Below are positions 19,367 through 27,976 of a DNA stretch of 64,000 bases, one piece after another. Location of the stretch: positions 21,028 to 85,027 of the forward strand of contig CAMWBY010000017.1 of the NCBI GenBank assembly GCA_947172645.1. The letters run 5' to 3'. Position 1 is the first letter of the stretch. Every line of letters begins with the position of its first letter. Made by a program: the position numbers and the translations under genes. The notes below the pieces were generated by a model. It saw nothing but the letters and a program-made list of their open reading frames with translations. It made no database searches and had not been told where the DNA came from. Source of the stretch: an uncultured Lachnospiraceae bacterium. Its GTDB lineage: Bacteria; Bacillota; Clostridia; Lachnospirales; Lachnospiraceae.

Positions 19367-19486
19367 AGATACCCCTTTCCTATATACACCTTCCTTCTTA
19401 TCTTAAACCCTGCCATAAATTATTACAATTCTCTATATGATAATTTTTTACTGACTGTTCCATACAGGGCTTTTCCGGCCTTCTTC

Positions 19487-20692
19487 TTACCTGCTTTTCA
19501 CAAATCCGCCCTTGACCGCCAACAGGGCGGTAATGCCCACTGCCACATACACTATCACTGCCATCACCGTATAAGGAATCACCAAATCCCCTATCGTGTA
19601 ACTGACAAATGATTGTAACATCTCTCTGAAGTCCGCCACCCGCACGGGGAACAGATAATTTATATGATTCCACAGTCCGCTTTCCTTACTCATCGGGAAA
19701 AAAGCGGGCGCGATAATCATTGCCACCCCGATGACAAGCGACGCAAGCGAAGAGCGAAGCCTGGCGGAACAACACAGTACCACCAGTGCAATCGCAGTTC
19801 CAAGCAGCAATATGATTCCAAAGGAGCCGATGCACATCTGCCCAATGGTCATATTGTAAGGTATCACAGAATTGTACAACTGAACCGGCAAATCTGCCCC
19901 CGGAAATCCCAGAAGCAAACCGGACACGCTAACAGCCGTCAGAAGGCCAGCAGAAAGATACCCCAGTGTAAACAGCACTATAACCGCAATCTTTGACCAG
20001 ACCAGTCGGTCCTTCCCATGCTTTGTGGTCAGCAACAAAAACGCCGCCCCTGACTCATATTCCGTCGAAAAAACGGAGCTGGCGCATATCACAATGACAA
20101 ACCATAAATAAAATCCGATTGCGACAATATCTTTTACAACGTTCATCTCTGCCCTGCTTCCCCACCGGAACGGAACCGGAATCTTTTCCGCTTTCTGAAT
20201 CCAGTATTCCTTCTCGGCCTCCTTATAATTGCCGTAAGAAAAATCCATATTCAAGTAATCCCTGATTTTCTCTATGCGACGTCCATAGAAATCCGCACCG
20301 CCTGCCAGTTCAATGTCCATTAATACATTTCCGTCAATCCTGTCGGAGCGCATGTCGGAATAATTTTTTACCACCATATAGTAAATATCCCCCAACGGCC
20401 GGATAATCTCCAGGTACGCGTCATCGCTTTCCATGTCCATCCCACGCTCCTGTACCGTTCCGATTAGTTCCGTGACATACTCTTCCGTAATCATATCCGT
20501 CTGCCTGGCCGCATTCTCCTGCTCTAAGCGGAATGCTTCAGTCCCGCATATATAGCTGTCAGTATTTTTATCGTAAAAGTTTTCCTGTGAAATATAATTA
20601 AAGGTGCATACCCCAATGAGCAAATACCCGATTAACATAGCGGACACATTCAGCCTGCTTTGAAACAGCTTCTTCCATTCATAACGTACCAT
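19487..20692 (-). CDS. ABC-2 type transporter permease
   Basis: A 401-aa membrane protein with helix 1 near the N terminus (about residues 14-32), a long extracytoplasmic segment of roughly 130 charged residues, then about five helices in the C-terminal half. This is the layout of an ABC-2/ABC-3-like export or sensing permease. ATG 20692 is preferred because GGGGG lies nine bases upstream and because it starts one base after the ATPase stop. The gene is last in the sigma / membrane protein / ATPase / permease operon. Confidence 0.75.
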   Translation of the reverse strand: MVRYEWKKLFQSRLNVSAMLIGYLLIGVCTFNYISQENFYDKNTDSYICGTEAFRLEQENAARQTDMITEEYVTELIGTVQERGMDMESDDAYLEIIRPLGDIYYMVVKNYSDMRSDRIDGNVLMDIELAGGADFYGRRIEKIRDYLNMDFSYGNYKEAEKEYWIQKAEKIPVPFRWGSRAEMNVVKDIVAIGFYLWFVIVICASSVFSTEYESGAAFLLLTTKHGKDRLVWSKIAVIVLFTLGYLSAGLLTAVSVSGLLLGFPGADLPVQLYNSVIPYNMTIGQMCIGSFGIILLLGTAIALVVLCCSARLRSSLASLVIGVAMIIAPAFFPMSKESGLWNHINYLFPVRVADFREMLQSFVSYTIGDLVIPYTVMAVIVYVAVGITALLAVKGGFVKSR

Positions 20693-20693
20693 A

Positions 20694-21443
20694 TTAATCT
20701 TCCCCCTCGTCAAAATATAACAGATAAAGTTTTTCCAGATTAAAGCTTTCCGCCTCCCCGCCGCCGGACACTTTCAGATAATGTTCTTTTAAATCCTCCA
20801 ATGTGCCCTGGGCAATAAATTGTCCATGCTTCATCAGGAAAATCCAATCCGCAATCTCCTCCACGTCCGACACGATGTGGGTGGAAAGAAGGACTATTCG
20901 GTCTTTTCCAAGTTCCGCTATCATGTTTCGGAAACGCACCCTCTCTTTCGGGTCAAGCCCCGCCGTAGGTTCATCCAACACAAGGATTTTCGGGTCGTTC
21001 AAAAGTGCCTGGGCAATACCCAGACGCTGCCGCATCCCGCCGGAAAAGGTTTTAATCTTATGGCGCATCTCATCCGCCAAACCTACTTCCTGTAAGAGCT
21101 GCCTGCTGCGCTTCTTGGCAAAGCCCCGCTCCAAACCTTTTAACGAAGCGATATACAGCATAAACTCCAGGGCGGTGAAATTAGGATAGTAGCCGAAATC
21201 CTGGGGCAGATAACCCAACAAATCCCTGTACTGCGCCCCCATCTTCCCAATCTCCTCCCCGCCAAGCCGAATCTCTCCGCTTGTAATCTCCGCAATACCG
21301 CACACCATACGCATCAGTGTCGTCTTCCCGGCGCCGTTCGCGCCAAGCAGGCCATAGACGCCCTCCCCTAGCCTGGCGCTCAGACGGTCCACTGCAATCT
21401 TGTTTTTATACTGTTTTGTCACTCGGTCTAATATCAATTCCAT
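20694..21443 (-). CDS. ABC transporter ATPase subunit
   Basis: A 249-aa ATP-binding subunit with Walker A GANGAGKTT, Q-loop LPQDFGYYP, ABC signature FSGGMRQRLG, Walker B ILVLDEPTAGLD and the switch His in LLSTHIV. It powers the membrane proteins encoded next to it. The start at 21443 (MELILDR) has GGAG at good spacing and overlaps the preceding stop by ten bases, so the two are translationally coupled; an alternative start lies four codons earlier. Confidence 0.9.
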   Translation of the reverse strand: MELILDRVTKQYKNKIAVDRLSARLGEGVYGLLGANGAGKTTLMRMVCGIAEITSGEIRLGGEEIGKMGAQYRDLLGYLPQDFGYYPNFTALEFMLYIASLKGLERGFAKKRSRQLLQEVGLADEMRHKIKTFSGGMRQRLGIAQALLNDPKILVLDEPTAGLDPKERVRFRNMIAELGKDRIVLLSTHIVSDVEEIADWIFLMKHGQFIAQGTLEDLKEHYLKVSGGGEAESFNLEKLYLLYFDEGED

Positions 21444-22276
21444 TCTAATCTCCATTTCTGAGCAATCTGTTCAAAACTGGACAGTTTCTTATGCAGGCAT
21501 ACAAACTGCCACGTCCCAAACATCGCCCCCACTACACATACCAGGCACCATATTCTGAAACAGGAAGGCTGATACCATCCGAAATATTCCCTGCTGCCGA
21601 CTACCGCCAGGATAACCATAAGCACATAGACGCCCACGGCGGCGCTACGCAGCGACTCTCCCTGGAAATACTGCATCAGCTTCATAAGAATGCCTGTCAT
21701 CAAAATCATAGGCGTAAACCCATATACGAGAAGATGCAAAGCGCCGAAAGCTTCCTTCTCGGGCAGACAGACGGTACACACTGCCAAGACAACCGAATGC
21801 GCCATGCACAAAATCGCCATCCGGCTTATCACCACGCTGCGCAAAGAATATTTGGTGGCATACTCAATCTCCAACATGCTTTTCAGGTACACTTTTGTAA
21901 CCTCCTCCGCCGTAAGAAGGACAAGCAGCGGTGCAAGCAGCGATATAGCCAACAGAGCGCCGCCTCCCTCACCACCACCGATAAACTGTGGTATCTGCGC
22001 CTGCATCACCCAAAAGAACGCTACACTCCACAACGCCTGCCATACAAGGCAATATCTTCCCACATAGCCAATCTGCTCCAGAAAAAACTGATACAGTGTC
22101 CCTCTTGTATGCTCTGCGCCCCTTCCCTGTAAGAAAACCGTTTCATCTCCATGCCCCGTTCCCAGACCTGCCGCCTGCATAAGTTCCTGAATCCTGATTT
22201 CCTGATTCTCCGAAACGACTTTCCTGCTTGCCCGTGCGTACCGCCGCAGCCTCTTTCTAATGTTTCCTTGTCCCAT
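21434..22276 (-). CDS. Membrane protein of ECF sigma-ABC operon
   Basis: A 280-aa protein with a basic cytoplasmic N terminus of about 85 residues (RKRLRRYARASRK), then about six hydrophobic segments. I do not recognise a named family. It begins inside the sigma-factor gene (20-base overlap) with AAGGAGG before its ATG, and ends overlapping the ATPase start. The position directly after an ECF sigma gene suggests an anti-sigma or sensing function, or a second permease subunit. It has no obvious zinc anti-sigma motif (HxxxCxxC). Confidence 0.7.
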   Translation of the reverse strand: MGQGNIRKRLRRYARASRKVVSENQEIRIQELMQAAGLGTGHGDETVFLQGRGAEHTRGTLYQFFLEQIGYVGRYCLVWQALWSVAFFWVMQAQIPQFIGGGEGGGALLAISLLAPLLVLLTAEEVTKVYLKSMLEIEYATKYSLRSVVISRMAILCMAHSVVLAVCTVCLPEKEAFGALHLLVYGFTPMILMTGILMKLMQYFQGESLRSAAVGVYVLMVILAVVGSREYFGWYQPSCFRIWCLVCVVGAMFGTWQFVCLHKKLSSFEQIAQKWRLEWN

Positions 22277-22727
22277 GTCCGCCTCCTTCCATTGCAGATA
22301 ACAGCTCCAGACCCCTTTTTACCCTGTATTTAACGAGTGAGGGACTGACATCCAAAATAGCCGCTATGTCCGTATATCTCAGATTCTGGAAATACCGCAG
22401 CACGACCGCCTCCCTGTATTCTTCCGGCAGTCCCAGAACCATCTGCCTTACAATGACTGCCTCCTCCATACATTCTCCTGTGCCCTGTTCAGGGATTTCA
22501 CCCATAATAAGCGGCGTATGCTTCTTGTAATAATCCCTGCACTTGTTTTTTGCAATCGTATAGAGAAGATTTCTCACCTTATCCCCTATACGACACTGTC
22601 CATAGCGCTCGATAAAACTAAGGAACGTATCCTGGCACAAATCTTCCGCCACGGCCCGGCTCTCCACATGGTGGTAACAATAACGGAAGATTTCATCATA
22701 ATACTTCCTTATTGCCCTCTCAACCAT
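22257..22727 (-). CDS. ECF-type RNA polymerase sigma factor
   Basis: A 156-aa sigma-70 family factor with region 2 (about residues 5-70, AEDLCQDTFLSFIERY) and region 4 (about 95-150, LPEEYREAVVLRYFQNLRYTD and a helix-turn-helix DIAAILDVSPSLVKYR). ATG 22727 follows a perfect GGGAGGTGATTGC site; the longer frame start lacks one. First gene of a four-gene operon with the membrane protein, ABC ATPase and permease. It probably redirects polymerase to this operon or to envelope-stress genes. Confidence 0.9.
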   Translation of the reverse strand: MVERAIRKYYDEIFRYCYHHVESRAVAEDLCQDTFLSFIERYGQCRIGDKVRNLLYTIAKNKCRDYYKKHTPLIMGEIPEQGTGECMEEAVIVRQMVLGLPEEYREAVVLRYFQNLRYTDIAAILDVSPSLVKYRVKRGLELLSAMEGGGHGTRKH

Positions 22728-22794
22728 GCAATCACCTCCCTCTGCCTTATACAACGATTGACAGGCATAAAAAGTCAAAACAAAAAAGTGTGCG

Positions 22795-22861
22795 CAAAAA
22801 ATACTCCCTCTTAAGCTTCGACAAGCGTTGTCAACTACTTGTCCGCCTAAAAAGGAGTATC
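22795..22861 (-). terminator. Terminator after uma2-like gene
   Basis: On the minus strand, ATACTCC (22854-22860 on the plus strand as GGAGTAT) pairs with GGAGTAT (22801-22807 as ATACTCC) and runs into six T. An inner stem GACAAG/CTTGTC lies within. It follows the stop of the Uma2 gene. Confidence 0.55.
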
Positions 22862-22877
22862 ACAGGCTATGTATCCA

Positions 22878-23456
22878 CTATTCAAATTCTCCGAAATCCA
22901 GATACAGGTCTTCATAAATCCCTGCCTTAATCCTCTCGGAAAAAGTATGCAGCACAGGGCCTTCCTTATGTTCCAAATCATACACCGTAACGCTTCTCTG
23001 TATCGGGTCAACAATCCAGTATTCCCGCACGCCCGCTGCCTCGTACAAAGAAAGCTTCCTCACATAATCCATATACTTACTGGAAGGCGAAACAATCTCC
23101 ACTGCCCAGTCCGGCGCGCCGTGACAGCCCTTCTCATCAAGCTTATCCCTGTCGCAGATGACTGTAATATCCGGTTCCACATAATTGCGCTCATCATTGC
23201 GTATGTACACGGCAAAAGGCGCCGGGAGCACTTTGCATGGCCCCTTACGCTCCATCAGGTATATCCCAATTCTCACATTAAGCCAACTAAGCATATCCTG
23301 ATGCGTCAATGTGGGACAGTCCATAACGAACATCTCCCCGTCAATCAGCTCAGCCCTCTCCCCTGTCGGAAGCGCCTCAATGTCTGCAACCGTATAAATC
23401 TTCTTTCCATCATCTCCCATAAATATCCTCTCTCCTTTTAACACTGCATTTCCCAT
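22878..23456 (-). CDS. Uma2 family (DUF820) putative nuclease
   Basis: A 192-aa protein of the Uma2 family, which has a PD-(D/E)XK nuclease-like fold. Family motifs visible are YTVADIEALPTGERAELIDG, PAPFAVYI, PDITVICD, and P-D-W-AVEIVSPSS, with the acidic and Glu residues expected of the active site. The biological role of the family is unknown; copies are often numerous in a genome. ATG 23456 has AAAGGAGG at correct spacing; a second good site stands before ATG 23420. Confidence 0.88.
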   Translation of the reverse strand: MGNAVLKGERIFMGDDGKKIYTVADIEALPTGERAELIDGEMFVMDCPTLTHQDMLSWLNVRIGIYLMERKGPCKVLPAPFAVYIRNDERNYVEPDITVICDRDKLDEKGCHGAPDWAVEIVSPSSKYMDYVRKLSLYEAAGVREYWIVDPIQRSVTVYDLEHKEGPVLHTFSERIKAGIYEDLYLDFGEFE

Positions 23457-23664
23457 AAAAGTCCTCCTTTCGCGGCCGGAACCTTTATGGATGTCCCCTG
23501 CCGCCATGAAATTGTAATTGTGAGTAAAGCGGCAGAAATTGCCCGAATGTGCGAACGCACGGTTCATTGATTACTCCTGTTGAAATTATCATACATCTCA
23601 GTCAGCGTTATGTCAAGTATTTTCTGTTATAACGATTAAAATAATGTAAGTCCAATCTGCTATA

Positions 23665-23715
23665 AAAAACATACCCATACGATGCCCCGGAATTTCCGTG
23701 GCGTCATATGGGTAT
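23665..23715 (-). terminator. Terminator after acetyltransferase gene
   Basis: On the minus strand ATACCCATA ... TATGGGTAT forms the outer stem and GACGCC/GGGGCATC the inner part, then GTTTTTTAT follows. It ends the acetyltransferase transcript. Confidence 0.75.
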
Positions 23716-23738
23716 CCCTGCAAGGCGGAAAAGGAAAT

Positions 23739-24380
23739 TTAAAATTCCATCCGTGCAACAATATCATTCCAGGCCTCTTCGTCAATCTCTTCATCCCGGA
23801 ACAGTTTCTTTTTATCATCGTCGGTAATCTTACGGATAACTTTACAAGGATTCCCGGCCGCGATGCTCCAATCCGGTATATCCTTCGTCACCACGCTGCC
23901 TGCGCCAATCACAACATTGTCACCGATATGTACGCCAGGACAGACAACCGTGTTGCCGCCAAGCCAGACATTGTCGCCGATGGTTACTTCCTTACCATAC
24001 TCATAGGCTGAATTACGGCTGACCGGATGTACCGGGTGTCCTGCCGTATAAATCGCCACATTCGGCGCCATCTGGCAGTTGTCCCCAATCTTAATCTTCG
24101 CCACATCTAACAGCGTACAGTTATAGTTGGCGAAAAAGTTCTTCCCCACTTCAATGTGCTTGCCGTAGTCGCAGTAGAACGGCGGATTAATGAATGCGCC
24201 GTCGGACTTGCCCAAAAGCTCCTTGACAACTTTGCCAATACCGTCAAAATCTGTCCGGTCCATAAAATTTAATCTCTGCAATATTTCCCTGCATACCAAC
24301 TGTTCCTGAAATATGCTGTCGTCTGAGATATAAGCCATCTGTGCGTCCCGTCTTTCTTTGTGTGTCATCTTTTTTACCAT
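23739..24380 (-). CDS. Sugar O-acetyltransferase, maltose/galactoside type
   Basis: A 213-aa acetyl-CoA-dependent acetyltransferase of the NodL/LacA/Maa group. The N-terminal Mac domain (about residues 8-60) is followed by a left-handed beta-helix of hexapeptide repeats (about 70-190, IKIGDNCQMAPNVAIYTAG, VTIGDNVWLGGNTVV, VHIGDNVVIGAGSVV). The catalytic His is in YTAGHPVHP. These enzymes acetylate non-metabolised sugars; the substrate here is unknown. Monocistronic with its own terminator. Confidence 0.93.
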   Translation of the reverse strand: MVKKMTHKERRDAQMAYISDDSIFQEQLVCREILQRLNFMDRTDFDGIGKVVKELLGKSDGAFINPPFYCDYGKHIEVGKNFFANYNCTLLDVAKIKIGDNCQMAPNVAIYTAGHPVHPVSRNSAYEYGKEVTIGDNVWLGGNTVVCPGVHIGDNVVIGAGSVVTKDIPDWSIAAGNPCKVIRKITDDDKKKLFRDEEIDEEAWNDIVARMEF

Positions 24381-24528
24381 GCCTTTCTTTTTATTTTTAC
24401 TATACTTGTATCATAGGCTAAGAGAACATGCGGGCATGTTCTTTTGCCTCTCAAACCAATGTTGAAAAATTATCTTTCAGCCTTATATCCGAATGCCGCA
24501 CTTCCTTCTGCTGTGGAATGATTGCGTG

Positions 24529-25926
24529 TTATGTAATATTTCGAACCCACCTGTATTTCTTATAATGTCTGTATACCGCCGGAAGCTTCACAACTTCATC
24601 CAGGTTCAGGACGAAATACACCGCCATCACCGGCAGCTTCAGCACAAATGCACAGACACATCCCAAGGGCACCGTGATACACCATAATGTCACCGTATCG
24701 CACAAAAGCCCAAATTTCGAATCTCCTCCGGCTGGGAAAATCCCCCCGATGGTCATGCTGTTAACGGACTTGCCTGCAATATAATAGGAGCTGATAATCA
24801 ACATCCCCCTCAAATACTCTTTCGCCGCAGGCGTCAGGCTGACAAGTTCCGTAATTACAGGCGACAGAAGAAGCAATAAGGCTCCTGATAAGATTCCGCC
24901 CAGGACAGACGCCTTCACCAAAACACGCCCGGCCGTTTTCGCTTCCTCGAACCGTCCGGCTCCCAACTCATTTCCCACAATCATACCGCCTGCACTTCCC
25001 AATCCCATACAGAGGCAAATCACGAGGTTCTTGGAAATATTGGCAATTCCATTGGCTGCCACCGCATCGGAACCCAAATGTCCCATAACAACAGAATACA
25101 TTGTAAATCCGCCGCCCCAAGCCAGTTCATTGAGAAGCACCGGCCCGGTCTTTTCCCAGAAACGTCTCATCAGTTCCCGGTCAGTGCCGGACAAAAACCC
25201 GCTCAAAGACAGCTGTATGTGAAAATTTCCTTTCTTCCGCGCCATGGCCATATAAGCTATGCTCCATACAACCTGGATAGCAGTCGCCGCCACAGTCGCA
25301 AACGCCGCCCCCGTAATCCGCATGGAGGGCGCTCCAAACAACCCGAAAATTAAGATGGCATTGAGCATAATATTCAGGATAACGCCCGCGCTGCTAATTA
25401 CTGAGCTCATATTGACTGCACCACAGTTTTTCATAACCGTCAGGTATACCTGTGACACCGCAGACAAAAGATAGGAAACTCCAACTGCCTTTAAATATTC
25501 ACTTCCCATTGTAACCAATTCCGGGTCATCCGTAAAGAACAGCATAATATTTTCCGGGAAAAAGAAAACCGCCAGGCAAAATATGGCCGCCACAAAGCAG
25601 GAAATGCGCAAGACCAACACCACAATCCTTGAAATCTGTTCATAGTCCCTTTTCCCGTAATATTGCGCCACATACATGTTCTCCCCGATGACGAACGCCG
25701 CCATAAAAAGGTTAAACACAAAAGTTACCTGTGTGGCTAACGATACCGCCGACATAGAACTCTGGTTCAGCCTTCCCAGCATTACCGCATCGCTTGCCCC
25801 CACAAGCGCAAGCATAAACTGTTGAAATGCAATCGGAAGTACAAGGCGAATCATTTTGCTCATATAGGGATGTGCCTGCCCCGAATTGTTTCCGCTGTCA
25901 CTGCCATATTTATTTTTTATATTCAC
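24529..25926 (-). CDS. MATE family efflux transporter
   Basis: A second MATE exporter (465 aa), with about twelve helices; helix 1 is LVLPIAFQQFMLALVGASDAVMLG. The sequence differs clearly from the exporter at 16032-17375 and is not a recent duplicate. GTG 25926 is chosen because GAGGGG precedes it by six bases; the longer frame begins with TTG and lacks a site. The AraC regulator at 26148 is divergent and may control it. Confidence 0.85.
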   Translation of the reverse strand: MNIKNKYGSDSGNNSGQAHPYMSKMIRLVLPIAFQQFMLALVGASDAVMLGRLNQSSMSAVSLATQVTFVFNLFMAAFVIGENMYVAQYYGKRDYEQISRIVVLVLRISCFVAAIFCLAVFFFPENIMLFFTDDPELVTMGSEYLKAVGVSYLLSAVSQVYLTVMKNCGAVNMSSVISSAGVILNIMLNAILIFGLFGAPSMRITGAAFATVAATAIQVVWSIAYMAMARKKGNFHIQLSLSGFLSGTDRELMRRFWEKTGPVLLNELAWGGGFTMYSVVMGHLGSDAVAANGIANISKNLVICLCMGLGSAGGMIVGNELGAGRFEEAKTAGRVLVKASVLGGILSGALLLLLSPVITELVSLTPAAKEYLRGMLIISSYYIAGKSVNSMTIGGIFPAGGDSKFGLLCDTVTLWCITVPLGCVCAFVLKLPVMAVYFVLNLDEVVKLPAVYRHYKKYRWVRNIT

Positions 25927-26147
25927 AATAATCCCCTCTGCATCCCACAAATCTGCACCTGTTATCTAACAGGATTGGCCCCGGCCAGCAGGAAATCCCC
26001 ACGCAGTATAGGATTTCCTCTGGCCGAAAAACCCCAATCTTGTTCTCCTGCAGGTATGTTTTAACAATATCATATTTTTCTTTTCAAATCTTTCAGAATA
26101 GTCTATAATTATATAACAATCTTCTATGCAATAAGGAGTTTTAACCT

Positions 26148-27062
26148 ATGAAAATACCGGCAAAATATTGTTCCGCCTTTAACCAGGAATTTTCGGAAAC
26201 TGTCTCGTATAACAATCCGCTGTTTCCTGCCTACGTTCAATATGGACTTCTTTCGTCCTACCCCGATTACTCGGCAATCAGCCACTGGCACGAAGACCTG
26301 GAATTTATTCTTATTAAAAGTGGGAAAATGACTTACAATGTAAACGGGGAATTGGTCGAACTGACCGAAAACAACGGAATCATGGTAAACAGCCGGCAGC
26401 TGCACTACGGATTTTCTGCACAGCACAATGAATGTGCGTTTATCTGTATCCTTCTTTCCACAGAATTGCTCCGGGGAAACGAATGGTTCTACCACAACTT
26501 TATTGAGTGCATCACCGCCAATTCCTCAATTCCTTATATCTACCTTGATTGTGAAGGCTGGCAAAAGACAATTTTAGAACGGTTGGAAAACCTGTACCGG
26601 AATTTCGGCGGAAATCCTTCCAATCTTGTACAGGCAGAATGTTGTTATGAAGTCATCATGGATTTTGCACGGATAATGAAGACAATCTATGAAAATCTGG
26701 ATACAAGAACGCAGACAACCGACAAAGAATCTTCCGACCTTGCCGCGCTCAGAAGTATGATTACCTACATAGAAGAACACTATGCAAATCATATTTCTCT
26801 TGAAGGAATCGCGCTTGCCGGAGCCTGCTGCAAGAGCAGGTGCTCCCTTCTCTTTAAAAAGTATCTCCGTGATACCCCAATTACGTACACGACAAAGCTT
26901 CGGCTCAGGAAAAGCCTCGGCGCTTTGTTGGAATCTGATTCAGGCATCACGGAAATCGCATATGAACACGGTTTTGGCGGCGCAAGCTACTATTGCGAAA
27001 CCTTCCAGAAATATTATGGAATATCGCCTTTGAAATACCGAAAAGCGCTGTCTGGGGAATGA
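26148..27062 (+). CDS. AraC family transcriptional regulator
   Basis: A 304-aa regulator with an N-terminal cupin sensor (about residues 20-150, HWHEDLEFILIKSGKM at its start) and two C-terminal helix-turn-helix motifs (about 195-300, HISLEGIALAGACCKSRCSLLFKKY and ITEIAYEHGFGGASYYCETFQKY). ATAAGGAG lies before the ATG. It is divergent from the MATE exporter gene with a 221-base gap. The effector is probably a small molecule such as a sugar, by family analogy. Confidence 0.92.
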   Translation: MKIPAKYCSAFNQEFSETVSYNNPLFPAYVQYGLLSSYPDYSAISHWHEDLEFILIKSGKMTYNVNGELVELTENNGIMVNSRQLHYGFSAQHNECAFICILLSTELLRGNEWFYHNFIECITANSSIPYIYLDCEGWQKTILERLENLYRNFGGNPSNLVQAECCYEVIMDFARIMKTIYENLDTRTQTTDKESSDLAALRSMITYIEEHYANHISLEGIALAGACCKSRCSLLFKKYLRDTPITYTTKLRLRKSLGALLESDSGITEIAYEHGFGGASYYCETFQKYYGISPLKYRKALSGE

Positions 27063-27071
27063 CCCTGCTCA

Positions 27072-27878
27072 TTAGAACAATTCATCCAGCAAAATATAGT
27101 ACCGGATTTTCTCCCAGTCCGGCTCTATTCCCAATTCCCGGAACAAAAGCAAATCGTCATAGCCAGGATATGCCTGCCTGCTGTATTTCCCGCTGTAATT
27201 CTGGGAGATACTCCGGTAGCATATTGCGATGTCACACCATTTGTCGGCTATGCCTGACCTGCCAAGGTCGATATAGCCGGTCACCTCTTCGCCCCTGCCG
27301 AACAGATTGGGGAGGCAGTAATCCCCATGGGACAGGACAGCCTCTTCCTTGGGCATATTTGCATACAGCCAGTCAAGCAAATGTGACGGGTTGGCGAAAC
27401 CATTTTCTCCGAACGTATCCGGCTCCACATTCTCCAAGTCTACCAGTCCCTTTTCCACATTATATGCCGCCTGCTTCAGTTTATATTGCAGCCTCTGGTC
27501 ACTGGGACAGTCCGATACGTCCACATCCCAAAGCATCTTAAGTCCCCTGGCCAACAGCTTGCACTGTATATGCGGATTCTCCATATACCCATCGCTGCAC
27601 GCCATCTCCCCGGCACATTTGCCCATTAACAGATAGGACTTGCCATCCGACTTTTTATAGGCATACACGGCGGGTACGGGAAGCTTTCCCTGCAGATACC
27701 GGGTCATAAGGTACTCGTTTTCAGCCTCTGCGCTGTCATCCTGGATTTTCAGGACCTGGTCTTCAAAGAGCAGAACGGACGAACCGGACATCCCGATTTC
27801 ATCCGCCGTATAACCGCCTGCCGCAAGGAGCCTGTCAATCTTATTCTCTTCCATATTTTCCGTAACTTGTATTGCCAT
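27072..27878 (-). CDS. APH(3')-like aminoglycoside phosphotransferase
   Basis: A 268-aa kinase of the APH(3') family, whose members phosphorylate kanamycin/neomycin-type drugs. Motifs: Brenner HGDYCLPN (catalytic Asp), the DFG-like GYIDLGRSGIADKW, and an ATP-binding Lys in VLKIQD. The C-terminal RYYILLDELF is typical. TAGGAGGGC precedes the ATG. It converges with the AraC gene, ending ten bases from it, and no insertion element is nearby. It may give resistance or be a housekeeping relative. Confidence 0.9.
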   Translation of the reverse strand: MAIQVTENMEENKIDRLLAAGGYTADEIGMSGSSVLLFEDQVLKIQDDSAEAENEYLMTRYLQGKLPVPAVYAYKKSDGKSYLLMGKCAGEMACSDGYMENPHIQCKLLARGLKMLWDVDVSDCPSDQRLQYKLKQAAYNVEKGLVDLENVEPDTFGENGFANPSHLLDWLYANMPKEEAVLSHGDYCLPNLFGRGEEVTGYIDLGRSGIADKWCDIAICYRSISQNYSGKYSRQAYPGYDDLLLFRELGIEPDWEKIRYYILLDELF

Positions 27879-27976
27879 GTCCCTGCCCTCCTACGTGGGT
27901 ACGTTTATAGTGTACAAAATATTCTCATCGATGACCTGTGCGGGAAACTGTGATTTTCTTCATCGTATCCGGCAAC

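Noticed and set aside
20820..21189. Plus-strand frames over the ABC ATPase
   Set aside because: The minus-strand frame carries complete Walker and signature motifs; these are shadows.
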